A DNA stretch of 44,847 bases from Candidatus Wolfebacteria bacterium RIFCSPLOWO2_01_FULL_47_17b. Its GTDB lineage: Bacteria > Patescibacteriota > Minisyncoccia > UBA6257 > JAGOQP01. Position numbers and translations under genes: made by a program. Position 1 is the first letter of the stretch, and each line of letters starts with the position of its first letter. Positions 1 through 7,670 of this stretch are shown here, piece after piece. The DNA lies in contig MGIS01000025.1 of NCBI GenBank assembly GCA_001793865.1, positions 29,178 to 74,024 on the forward strand, read 5' to 3'. The notes under the pieces were generated by a model, which saw only the letters and a program-made list of their open reading frames with translations, ran no database searches and was not told where the DNA came from.

Positions 1-1642
1 TGCCGTCCCCTATCATCGCCACCTTTTTGCCTCCTTTTTGTAGCTCGTGCACTTTTTGTACTTTTTCTTCAGGAAGCACGCGCGCGAAATACGTATCCAG
101 TCCGAGTTCATCGGCAACTTGTTTTGCGGTTTGTTCGCTGTCGCCTGTTATCATAGCGGATGTGATACCCAGCTGACGGAGTGAGTCAATTGCCTGTTTT
201 GATTCGGCACGAATGGTGTCGGCTATGCCGATCGTGCCCAGCTCCTTGCCATCGGACATAATAACGATGTCATCGCCTCCTCGGTTGCCGACAAATACCG
301 TTTTGCCGTCTATTGTTCCTTCGGCTCCTCTGCCCGGCACTCGTTTGAAGTCGCGTACTTCACGCAGACGCAGATTTCGTTTCGTGGCTTCGGCAAGGAT
401 CGCTTTTCCTATGGGGTGCTCCGAATGAGCGTTGACGGATGCTGCGAGTACCAATACTTCATCAGACGTTGCATGCGTTACAGCGAACGATCCTTGTGTG
501 AGAGTTCCTGTTTTATCAAACAAAACCGTGTCCACACCCCGCGCCGCTTCCAGCGCCAGCCGCTGTTTGATGAGAAATCCGTTTTGCGCCGCCTTGGTAG
601 TGGATATGGATGCGACCAGCGGCACGGCAAGCCCGAGTGCATGCGGACACGCGATGACCAGCACCGCTACGAGGCGCGCGACCGCGTAGCCGACTTCGGC
701 TCCCGCGGCGAGCCACGCGATAAACGTGATGATACCGCCGCCCACGGCCACGACCGTTAGGTATAGCGCGGCACGGTCCGAGAGCACCTGCAGGCGTGAT
801 TTGGACGCCTGTGCTTCTGCAACAAGCCGCATAACTCCGGCGAGGAATGTTTTTTTCCCGATGTGTGATACTCGCACGGTCAGCGAACCATCGCCGTTTA
901 TGGTTCCGGCGATGACCGGATCTCCTTTCTTTTTTGATACCGGGTTTGATTCGCCGGTTACCATGGATTCGTTTATGTCCGATTCACCCTCCATAACCGT
1001 GCCGTCTGCGGGGATCTTCGCGCCCGGCCGTACGAGCATCAGATCGTTTTCTTTGAGTTCGGAGAGTGGAATCGTTCGCATGTTTCCGTTATGTATGATT
1101 TCAGCTGTGTCAGGAAGGAGTTTTGAAAGCTCTTTCAGCGCGCCCTGCGCGCCCGAAACCGCCCGCATTTCGATCCAATGACCCAACAGCATAATGGTAA
1201 TAAGCGTGGTGAGTTCCCAAAACAGGGCTTCCGCGCCCGCAAACACCGCGTACACGCTCCACAGGTATGCCGCGCTGATGGCGATGGCTATGAGCGTCAT
1301 CATACCGGGCATACGTCCGCGAATCTCCCGCCACGCGCCCATAAGAAATACCCATCCGCCGTAGAAAAAGACGGCCGTTCCCAGCACCAACGGCGCGTAC
1401 TCGGATCCCGAAAAGGAAAGTGGTGTCCAGTGGAGCAGTACGACCGGAACGGTCAGTATCAAACTCACCCAAAATTTCCGCATAAACATCTTCGTGCTGT
1501 GTCCCGCATGCTTGCCCCGAGCTCCGTCGAAGGGCTTATCATGTGCCTTTTCTTTTATCAGCCCCATCCCGCATTCCGGACACATGCCGGGTTTGTCTTG
1601 TTTGATCTCTGGATGCATGGGGCAGGTGTATATATGTTCCAT
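1..1642 (-). CDS. copB: Copper-type heavy-metal P1B ATPase (CopB-like), C-terminus cut by window edge
   Basis: Own translation of minus frame from ATG 1640-1642: MEHIYTCPMHPEIKQDKPGMCPECGMGL (heavy-metal binding domain), TGES, VIACPHALGLAVP (CPH motif), DKTGTLTQG all in one frame. Absent from the ORF track because there is no stop inside the window. Confidence 0.93.
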   Translation of the reverse strand, partial: MEHIYTCPMHPEIKQDKPGMCPECGMGLIKEKAHDKPFDGARGKHAGHSTKMFMRKFWVSLILTVPVVLLHWTPLSFSGSEYAPLVLGTAVFFYGGWVFLMGAWREIRGRMPGMMTLIAIAISAAYLWSVYAVFAGAEALFWELTTLITIMLLGHWIEMRAVSGAQGALKELSKLLPDTAEIIHNGNMRTIPLSELKENDLMLVRPGAKIPADGTVMEGESDINESMVTGESNPVSKKKGDPVIAGTINGDGSLTVRVSHIGKKTFLAGVMRLVAEAQASKSRLQVLSDRAALYLTVVAVGGGIITFIAWLAAGAEVGYAVARLVAVLVIACPHALGLAVPLVASISTTKAAQNGFLIKQRLALEAARGVDTVLFDKTGTLTQGSFAVTHATSDEVLVLAASVNAHSEHPIGKAILAEATKRNLRLREVRDFKRVPGRGAEGTIDGKTVFVGNRGGDDIVIMSDGKELGTIGIADTIRAESKQAIDSLRQLGITSAMITGDSEQTAKQVADELGLDTYFARVLPEEKVQKVHELQKGGKKVAMIGDG

Positions 1643-1661
1643 AATGTGATGTGTAGTTATA

Positions 1662-2054
1662 TTACCATACGAAGCTGCGCGCGATGTCGCCGATTCCCAC
1701 GATTCTTAATTCAAAGGATTGTGGTCGAGGACGTATCGGGCTGAACACGAGCGATCCTCCGCGATGATGCCCTCCCGCAGGCCCTTCCCATCTGATCGGC
1801 TTGTATTCGTTTCCGCCGCTGTCCACGAGAGCCGCCACCTCCGTCATATCCTGCTCCAGTTCAACCGAATGTGTGTCCATAACGACTTCAAACGTCCATT
1901 CTGCTGATCCCTCCGATACATCAAGCGGCGTTACCGCTATCGTTACGGATGCCTGTTTGTCCGTTTTTGTTTCCCAGATTTCGGGTGCCGGAGGCCGTAT
2001 GTATGCCGCTGCCGCGATGATGAGTGCGATGAGTATGTATTTAAGATACCGCAT
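1662..2054 (-). CDS. Small exported/membrane-anchored hypothetical protein in the copper operon
   Basis: 130 aa ORF with N-terminal hydrophobic segment; overlaps the neighbouring ORF, co-directional with csoR/copB. Confidence 0.7.
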   Translation of the reverse strand: MRYLKYILIALIIAAAAYIRPPAPEIWETKTDKQASVTIAVTPLDVSEGSAEWTFEVVMDTHSVELEQDMTEVAALVDSGGNEYKPIRWEGPAGGHHRGGSLVFSPIRPRPQSFELRIVGIGDIARSFVW

Positions 2055-2472
2055 GTTTTTTAAATCGTATGATTTTATTTCCTATGAACGCAATTCCCGC
2101 GGCATTAAACAGAATACCAACCCAGAACAATTCCGCTTGGTATTGCGTCACGAATGTCACGATGCCGACGGCGCCGAGCACGGGAAGGATATTTGCCAGG
2201 TAGTGCGCACAACAGGAGATCATGGCGGCTGTTGATGTTGTGCCTGTGACCCCCAGCGCTTTCCCTCCCCCGCCCATACCCGCAATGCCTTTACGCAGGT
2301 ATGTATACAATCCGATCTGTACGCCGAAACCCGCGGCTAAACCGGCAATGAAATACCAGTAATGCGAGAATTGGCCTATCGCGTAATCCCAGTTCGAGAC
2401 AAGCGACAGCACCAGAAAATATATACCAAGCAGTACAACGGCCGCGCATGTTCCATACAGAAGGGCTTTCAT
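2041..2472 (-). CDS. Multi-pass membrane protein, conserved CCAHYLANILPVLG segment
   Basis: ORF from MKALLYGTCAAVVLLG; ATGA overlap with YHS ORF; several hydrophobic segments. Confidence 0.75.
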   Translation of the reverse strand: MKALLYGTCAAVVLLGIYFLVLSLVSNWDYAIGQFSHYWYFIAGLAAGFGVQIGLYTYLRKGIAGMGGGGKALGVTGTTSTAAMISCCAHYLANILPVLGAVGIVTFVTQYQAELFWVGILFNAAGIAFIGNKIIRFKKHAVS

Positions 2473-2645
2473 ATGTATTTTTCCGGCTGGTTTGCGAATT
2501 GCCTTTGGCAATGATCCGAGCAGAAGTGGTACGTCTTTCCGTCGTGTTCGTACGTGATGCCGTCGGCCGACGGCATTCCGCACACGGGGTCTTTTGGAAG
2601 TTTTTTATCCACTTCCTCTCTTTTCTTTGTGAGGAATTTAAACAT
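2469..2645 (-). CDS. YHS-domain protein
   Basis: MFKFLTKKREEVDKKLPKDPVCGMPSADGITYEHDGKTYHFCSDHCQRQFANQPEKYI: DPVCGM..YHFCS..C typical YHS. Confidence 0.9.
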   Translation of the reverse strand: MFKFLTKKREEVDKKLPKDPVCGMPSADGITYEHDGKTYHFCSDHCQRQFANQPEKYI

Positions 2646-2763
2646 CTTTATGATCGTGCGTATCGTTGTTGCTTTCGTGACCTTTGTGTTTCTTGTGCAT
2701 GAAGACATGCATCAGCGGGCAGAGCAGAAGCAGTGTGATGAACATTATTGTTTCAAGTTTCAT
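2638..2763 (-). CDS. DUF2933-like small membrane protein (41 aa)
   Basis: MKLETIMFITLLLLCPLMHVFMHKKHKGHESNNDTHDHKDV*; LLCPLMH.FMHKKH signature; 8-nt overlap with YHS start; below ORF-track length limit. Confidence 0.75.
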   Translation of the reverse strand: MKLETIMFITLLLLCPLMHVFMHKKHKGHESNNDTHDHKDV

Positions 2764-2769
2764 GCCTAA

Positions 2770-3042
2770 TTACTTATTTGACAGCGTATAAATCCTAATT
2801 AATTCTCCAACAGCTTTTTTCACTTTTTTACTGTCTCGCATCTGTTCCCGGACATGGGAAATAAGATGGTTTTCCAGCAAAAAAGCATCAAGGCTTTTAA
2901 GCGACCTTTGGATTGAAAGCGACTGTTCGAGAAGTTCGGGGCAGTACTCTTCGCGCTCGATCGCCTTTATGAGGCCGTCCAGCTGGCCTCTAATAATCTT
3001 GGCGCGATGGACAGACCGTTTTTTTAGTTGTTGTGTAAGCAT
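2770..3042 (-). CDS. csoR: CsoR/RcnR/FrmR-family metal-sensing repressor
   Basis: KIIRGQLDGLIKAIEREEYCPELLEQSLSIQRSLKSLDAFLLENHLISHV, DUF156 fold signature. Confidence 0.92.
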   Translation of the reverse strand: MLTQQLKKRSVHRAKIIRGQLDGLIKAIEREEYCPELLEQSLSIQRSLKSLDAFLLENHLISHVREQMRDSKKVKKAVGELIRIYTLSNK

Positions 3043-3048
3043 GCTAAT

Positions 3049-3077
3049 AGGATATACCCCTATACGGTATATGGCAA
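3049..3077 (-). promoter_or_regulatory. csoR promoter with overlapping CsoR-type operator
   Basis: Minus strand TTGCCA (3072-3077) N17 TATCCT (3049-3054); inverted repeat ATATACC-CCTATAC-GGTATAT at 3052-3072. Confidence 0.7.
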
Positions 3078-3096
3078 GCCGGTTGCTGTGGATAAC

Positions 3097-3903
3097 CTAC
3101 ACACCGCATCCGCTTCCCGAATTCTGCTGTTTCGGCACAACAATTTGCTGTGCGATTTTCCGGTATCCGCTTGCACTTGAATAAGCGGCTCCCAGTATGT
3201 TTTTTGGTTCTGTATCCGGAGCGTATGCTCTGATGGTTTCGTAGGAGTCCGAAAACCAAAATGTATTGACCGCGAGAGCCGCTTCCCACATATCATTTTC
3301 ACTCACGCCCTGTGATGCCATAAGCTCCAAAAGCCCCAGCATCGCCATGCCGTGGTTGCAGTCGGGGAAATGTGTGGAGTTGTCGCAGCACGGGCGGTAT
3401 ATGCCTTTGGAGACCTTGTCCACCAGTGCTTGTTGTTCATTCGTAAGTATCATAAATGTATGCCTGCTGTAATGGCTCATGGGATCCCCTTGCGCGATCG
3501 TCCAGCCCGCGGTTGACGCGAACCTGCCCGCTCCGCCATAGCGCGGATCCATCATCTCCCCCTCTTCGAGTATGGGATTTTTATTGCCCAGCCCTAGTGC
3601 CCAAAATGAGTTCAGGATAACGCCTGCGTTTTCGCGAGTAATGACAAGCTGTTTACTGCTGTTCGGCAGCGGTGTAAATTTCGAAGCGTCTATAACTTCC
3701 GTTTCCATAAGCTGTGTTCCCAGATCTTGCCATATGACCGGCAATACAACTCCATCGGGCGGAACAACCAATTGCTCCAGTTCAGACATTTGTATTGGTT
3801 CGGGTTGTATCGTGTGCGGCCTCTTTGATTCCACGTATACAACCGTTCCTGCGATAAGCAGCGCTCCGAGCAATATAGCCGCTGGTGTTCGATCTTTAAT
3901 CAT
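3097..3903 (-). CDS. Exported Cys/His-rich hypothetical protein (PCCDNSTHFPDCNHGMAMLGL motif)
   Basis: 268 aa with N-terminal TM/signal; CC...H..C.H and C-terminal SGSGCG. Confidence 0.7.
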   Translation of the reverse strand: MIKDRTPAAILLGALLIAGTVVYVESKRPHTIQPEPIQMSELEQLVVPPDGVVLPVIWQDLGTQLMETEVIDASKFTPLPNSSKQLVITRENAGVILNSFWALGLGNKNPILEEGEMMDPRYGGAGRFASTAGWTIAQGDPMSHYSRHTFMILTNEQQALVDKVSKGIYRPCCDNSTHFPDCNHGMAMLGLLELMASQGVSENDMWEAALAVNTFWFSDSYETIRAYAPDTEPKNILGAAYSSASGYRKIAQQIVVPKQQNSGSGCGV

Positions 3904-4063
3904 GGCAACAATCTTTTAATTTTTTCATAGTATCTTTGATCGACCATGACTTGCCGTTTCCTATTTCGTTCAGAATGCGCCGCCGTTCCTCACATTCCGC
4001 GCAGTGTGGTATGTGCAGAAACTTCGTGATCGCGGCGATCATATCGCCCAATTTGATTTTCAT
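3896..4063 (-). CDS. Small HCAECEERR protein (55 aa)
   Basis: MKIKLGDMIAAITKFLHIPHCAECEERRRILNEIGNGKSWSIKDTMKKLKDCCHD; ATG overlaps ccdA stop. Confidence 0.6.
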   Translation of the reverse strand: MKIKLGDMIAAITKFLHIPHCAECEERRRILNEIGNGKSWSIKDTMKKLKDCCHD

Positions 4064-4761
4064 AGAAAGAGTATAAGAATTCCGAGCGCGACCATGGCGA
4101 TGCCCGTCCATAACTTCATATGCTTCATTTCCTTCTTTTTCCATGTCTGCACTTTTTCTATCAGCTTTGCGTTGCTCGTTAATAGCAGTACGACGACAAG
4201 CGGGAGAACGAATATAACGTTGTATAGCAGGAGGTAACCGACCCCTTTCAAGTATGTGCCTGTATCATGCAAAAGCCCCACCACCATGAGGTATGGCCCT
4301 CCGGTGCAGGGAAATTCGCACAACCCCACCAGCGCGCCCAGCAAGAAAACGGCCGGCAGGGATGATTTGTGCATGAGTGCGGCAATCTTTTCGTGCGCCA
4401 CGCGCGGGATTCTGAATCGTATCGGAAACGATGGGAAAAATTCCCCTAGCAGATTTATAATTCCGAATGCGATCAGAATGCCTGCTCCGAGTTTTGCCAT
4501 AAAATGAGGCGTATTGAACAGGTGCAGTGCCTCCAGCAATCCGAGCCCGATGAGCAGATACACCGCAAAGAGCCCCAGTATGTACGCACTCCCTATTCTG
4601 AGGACTCCCCGTCGTGTGGTACCGATACTAAACAGAAATCCTATCGTGATGAGCAGTATGGAGAACGCGCAAGGATTGATGCTGTCTATGAGCGCCGACG
4701 CGCTTACCAGCGGAAGAAGAAGCGTGCCTCCGTTGCTGATGTTCCAAATAAATTCGGTCAT
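4060..4761 (-). CDS. ccdA: Cytochrome c biogenesis CcdA/DsbD-family transmembrane thiol transporter
   Basis: SINPCAFSILLITIGF and GLCEFPCTGGPYL, six-TM pattern. Confidence 0.88.
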   Translation of the reverse strand: MTEFIWNISNGGTLLLPLVSASALIDSINPCAFSILLITIGFLFSIGTTRRGVLRIGSAYILGLFAVYLLIGLGLLEALHLFNTPHFMAKLGAGILIAFGIINLLGEFFPSFPIRFRIPRVAHEKIAALMHKSSLPAVFLLGALVGLCEFPCTGGPYLMVVGLLHDTGTYLKGVGYLLLYNVIFVLPLVVVLLLTSNAKLIEKVQTWKKKEMKHMKLWTGIAMVALGILILFL

Positions 4762-4763
4762 AG

Positions 4764-5258
4764 TTATGGAATTACGGTTGCCGCAATAAAGAACTCGACG
4801 GGCTCCTTATCTGTTTCAATCCGAATGGTGCGTTCGATGCGGCCGATGCCCGCAGGGCCGTGCGCCGCGGGGTCGAATTCAACATCAATTGTCGCTTCTT
4901 CTTGTGGCCGCAGTACGGCATCTATGCTTGGGATAAATCCGTGTCCCGGCATGCCGAACGGGCCAAATTCCCCCCCTGGGTCCGCCGAAGTATTTGTTCT
5001 CAATGTCGCGACTGTACACATGCATGAGGTGTACATTTTTTGTATCGTGAGCGGCTCGGTGCCGTCATTGCGCAGGGTGAACGACGTTTGTACGATCCCT
5101 TCGGCCATTGAGATTTTTCCGAAGTCGTAGCTATTTTCAGTGGTTTGTGGAGATGCTGTCTGTCCGGTCTCGTTTTGGTTGTTTGGCTGAGCAAGTGTGA
5201 TTGCTGTTCCGAGTGCGATAATTCCTACCGCGATGCCTATATATGTTTTTTTGGTCAT
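4764..5258 (-). CDS. DUF1573-domain exported protein
   Basis: YDFGKISMAEGIVQTSFTLRNDGTEPLTIQKMYTSCMCT...ATIDVEFDP. Confidence 0.85.
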   Translation of the reverse strand: MTKKTYIGIAVGIIALGTAITLAQPNNQNETGQTASPQTTENSYDFGKISMAEGIVQTSFTLRNDGTEPLTIQKMYTSCMCTVATLRTNTSADPGGEFGPFGMPGHGFIPSIDAVLRPQEEATIDVEFDPAAHGPAGIGRIERTIRIETDKEPVEFFIAATVIP

Positions 5259-5312
5259 AATTGCATAACAAAAATACGCGTTTCCTTTCGACAAAAGGAA
5301 TGTGCGTTGATG

Positions 5313-5750
5313 TTATGCGAGGGTGGGGCTGTTTTCGTGGAGCGAAAGCCAGTGCAACACGCGATCTTTGTAGGTTCGGGCGCCGTACCCCGTAGCGAGC
5401 TGTACTCTACTCGCTCTGCTAGGGGGAATAAGTCCCAAGAGAGATACGGCTAAAAGTGCCAGTACTAAAAACAGCGCGATTGAAAAGATTTCAAAAAGCG
5501 AGAAGTGTTCGGATATGGTGGTGAATGATGAGACCGCCGCAGGACAATTGCTGTTTTGCATGGCAGAAACCATGCAGCTGCCATGTCCGGTCGAATGGTT
5601 CACCCCGTTAGAGACAAGCGCTTTCGACATCGCTGTATTTGTGTCTTCGGTTGAGTTGTCTCTAACGGGGTTCATCTGCATCGTTACGATGCCGAACGTG
5701 CCAACGCCCAAGAATATGACAAGCATTGCAATGGCGGCTGTGGATTTCAT
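5313..5750 (-). CDS. Small membrane protein carrying two repeat-derived peptide segments
   Basis: 145 aa ORF; NPVRDNS...LVSNGV and GLIPPSRASRVQLATGYGARTYK segments coincide with palindromic repeats at 5603-5670 and ~5371-5435. Confidence 0.7.
   Translation of the reverse strand: MKSTAAIAMLVIFLGVGTFGIVTMQMNPVRDNSTEDTNTAMSKALVSNGVNHSTGHGSCMVSAMQNSNCPAAVSSFTTISEHFSLFEIFSIALFLVLALLAVSLLGLIPPSRASRVQLATGYGARTYKDRVLHWLSLHENSPTLA
5371..5435. repeat. Family-2 palindromic element (GAATAAGTCC end; CCCCGTAGCGAG..CTCGCT core) inside CDS
   Basis: Similar to 12120-12184: shared CGCCGT..CCCCGTAG, CTACT and GGGGAATAAGTCC. Confidence 0.65.
5603..5670. repeat. Family-1 palindromic element copy A with TTCA direct repeats
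   Basis: Perfect 15-bp IR CCCCGTTAGAGACAA/TTGTCTCTAACGGGG; TTCA at 5599-5602 and 5671-5674. Confidence 0.85.
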
Positions 5751-5771
5751 ATCCCATTAAGTATACAAAAA

Positions 5772-5793
5772 GCGTCTTGATAATTCAAGACGC
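5772..5793 (-). terminator. Intrinsic terminator
   Basis: GCGTCTTGA-taat-TCAAGACGC followed on the minus strand by TTTTTG. Confidence 0.8.
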
Positions 5794-5803
5794 GAAAAAC
5801 GAT

Positions 5804-5935
5804 TTAACCGAATATTCCGAATATCGAAAGGGCCATCATTCCTATCATAATCCCAATGAAGCCCAGCAAGAGAAGTGCCGGAGTCCATAATTCAAGCCAT
5901 TCTGAGAACGTTAGTTTTCTTGAATACTCTATCAT
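5804..5935 (-). CDS. 43-aa single-TM small protein
   Basis: Own translation: MIEYSRKLTFSEWLELWTPALLLLGFIGIMIGMMALSIFGIFG*; AGGAG upstream; terminator directly downstream. Confidence 0.65.
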   Translation of the reverse strand: MIEYSRKLTFSEWLELWTPALLLLGFIGIMIGMMALSIFGIFG

Positions 5936-5985
5936 GTGATCTCCTGAAATTATGATGAAAAAGCTGTGCGTACTATAACACAACT

Positions 5986-7239
5986 CTATTCCAATTTCAA
6001 GAAGAGGCGTTTGCCTATTTTTATGATGCCGGGAGCGGCGAGATCGGACTTTTGGAGTGTGGCATTGGTGCCCGTATTATGGATTGCCTGTTGCTCAAAC
6101 AAGCGGGTAAGCTCCGATTTGCTTGTAATAAGTTTTGAACGGACGATTGCGTCAAAATATGTTTCCCCTCCTTCAATCTTGAGTGATGGCATTTTAGCGC
6201 CGGAAAGATTTTTTTGTGAAAATTTCTTTTCGAATTTTTCACGCTCTTTTTGTCCTGCTTTGAGCGAGTCCTCATCTATCGCCACGATAAATTGCCCGAG
6301 CTGCTTCTTGGCTTCCAGCGGATTGTGTTCAGCAATAAGCCTGAGGTTCTGCAGTTCGGATTTTTTGATGTCGGCAAAAGCCGTAAAGTATGGCACGATG
6401 AGATTGTCGGGAATGGACATAATTTTGCCGAATTTTTCTTCCGCGCTTTCGCGCACGGCAATGTAGTTATTGTACGATTTGCTCATTTTTCGGCCGTCTC
6501 CGGCGGTTCCCTTAAGCACTGGGGTCGTAACCGCTACTTCAGGCGCTTGATTTCGCGCACGCATAATGGTTCGCGCGTGCGCGAAATTAAGCAACTGATC
6601 GCGGCCGCCCACTTCAATGTCGGGGGTTATAATGACAGAATCAACTCCCTGCGCATAGCTGTATATGAGCTCGGCGAGCGTGATTCCCTGTCCTTGCTCG
6701 ATGCGCTTACGGAAATCCTCGCGCTGGAGAATTTCGGTAAGCGAAAGCTGCTGGAAGTCGGCTATGATATGCGCAAGTGAGAGTTTACCGAGCCATTCGG
6801 AGTTGTAGTGGACTTTTGCTTTTCTAATATCCAGGTATGGACCGATCTGCTTGAGGTACGTTCTCATATTTTTCTGCACGTCCGCTTTGGAAAGCCGGCT
6901 ACGGCCGCTGTCGCGTCCGCTTGGGTCCCCTATCATTGCAGTAAAGTCGCCAATAATGAGTTGAATGATGTGCCCGGCTTTTTGGAATTGGCGAAGCATA
7001 AATATGGGCAACAAGTGTCCCACATGCACGTCCGGCCCCGTAGGATCTATGCCGAATTTTATGGTTAATTTATGTCTTGATTTAATGAGCTTTTCCAACT
7101 CATCGAATGTTATGCACTGGTCTATTTTTGCGCGCAAAAAATCCAGAAATTGCTCCGGTTCTAGTGTTTTCCAATCGTCGGTATATCGTTTGAAAAAAGT
7201 TTCCGAGAGCGCGCCTGCTGTCAGTTCGGTCTGGTTCAT
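5986..7239 (-). CDS. tyrS: Tyrosyl-tRNA synthetase
   Basis: KFGIDPTGPDVHVGHLLPIF, GRDQLLNFAHA, KMSKSYNNYI; S4-like C-terminus. Confidence 0.95.
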   Translation of the reverse strand: MNQTELTAGALSETFFKRYTDDWKTLEPEQFLDFLRAKIDQCITFDELEKLIKSRHKLTIKFGIDPTGPDVHVGHLLPIFMLRQFQKAGHIIQLIIGDFTAMIGDPSGRDSGRSRLSKADVQKNMRTYLKQIGPYLDIRKAKVHYNSEWLGKLSLAHIIADFQQLSLTEILQREDFRKRIEQGQGITLAELIYSYAQGVDSVIITPDIEVGGRDQLLNFAHARTIMRARNQAPEVAVTTPVLKGTAGDGRKMSKSYNNYIAVRESAEEKFGKIMSIPDNLIVPYFTAFADIKKSELQNLRLIAEHNPLEAKKQLGQFIVAIDEDSLKAGQKEREKFEKKFSQKNLSGAKMPSLKIEGGETYFDAIVRSKLITSKSELTRLFEQQAIHNTGTNATLQKSDLAAPGIIKIGKRLFLKLE

Positions 7240-7254
7240 ATTTATTGAAGTATA

Positions 7255-7641
7255 CTATGATTTCAGCCCTTCGTCTATTTCGGCGAGGATGGACTCCGGG
7301 AGCGGCGCACGTGGTTTGGTGACTCCGGGATATCTCCAGGCGGATATGATGCGGAGTTTAGATTCTGAATCAAGTTCAGGATGACGGGCGGAAGATTCTG
7401 TAAACATCACCCAGATCTCCTGGCTCCATGACTTCTTGCCGTCTTTGAACTTATATGATGCGGGTTGCATGCACGCGCCGGTGCGCTCAGCTATGCCCTC
7501 TTCTACGCGCAAAGGCGTATTGAGCACCCGCCGGACGCGGCTTTCGGAAAGCCCGTAGAAGGCCATTTTGAATTTTGCATGGGAGGTCCACTGAATTTTT
7601 GATGGCGAAAGAAGCTGTTTGAGGTTTTTTGTAAACGTCAT
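7255..7641 (-). CDS. DUF4258/RelE-like small protein with repeat-derived insert (SSARHPELDSES)
   Basis: 128 aa; insert bounded by AGATTCTG direct repeats. Confidence 0.6.
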   Translation of the reverse strand: MTFTKNLKQLLSPSKIQWTSHAKFKMAFYGLSESRVRRVLNTPLRVEEGIAERTGACMQPASYKFKDGKKSWSQEIWVMFTESSARHPELDSESKLRIISAWRYPGVTKPRAPLPESILAEIDEGLKS

Positions 7642-7670
7642 GCTATACTTACAGTATACTTAAAAAAACT

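Noticed and set aside
1110-1472. ORF-track 120-aa minus ORF and the overlapping plus ORFs in 213-1744
   Set aside because: Out-of-frame readings of the copB coding sequence.
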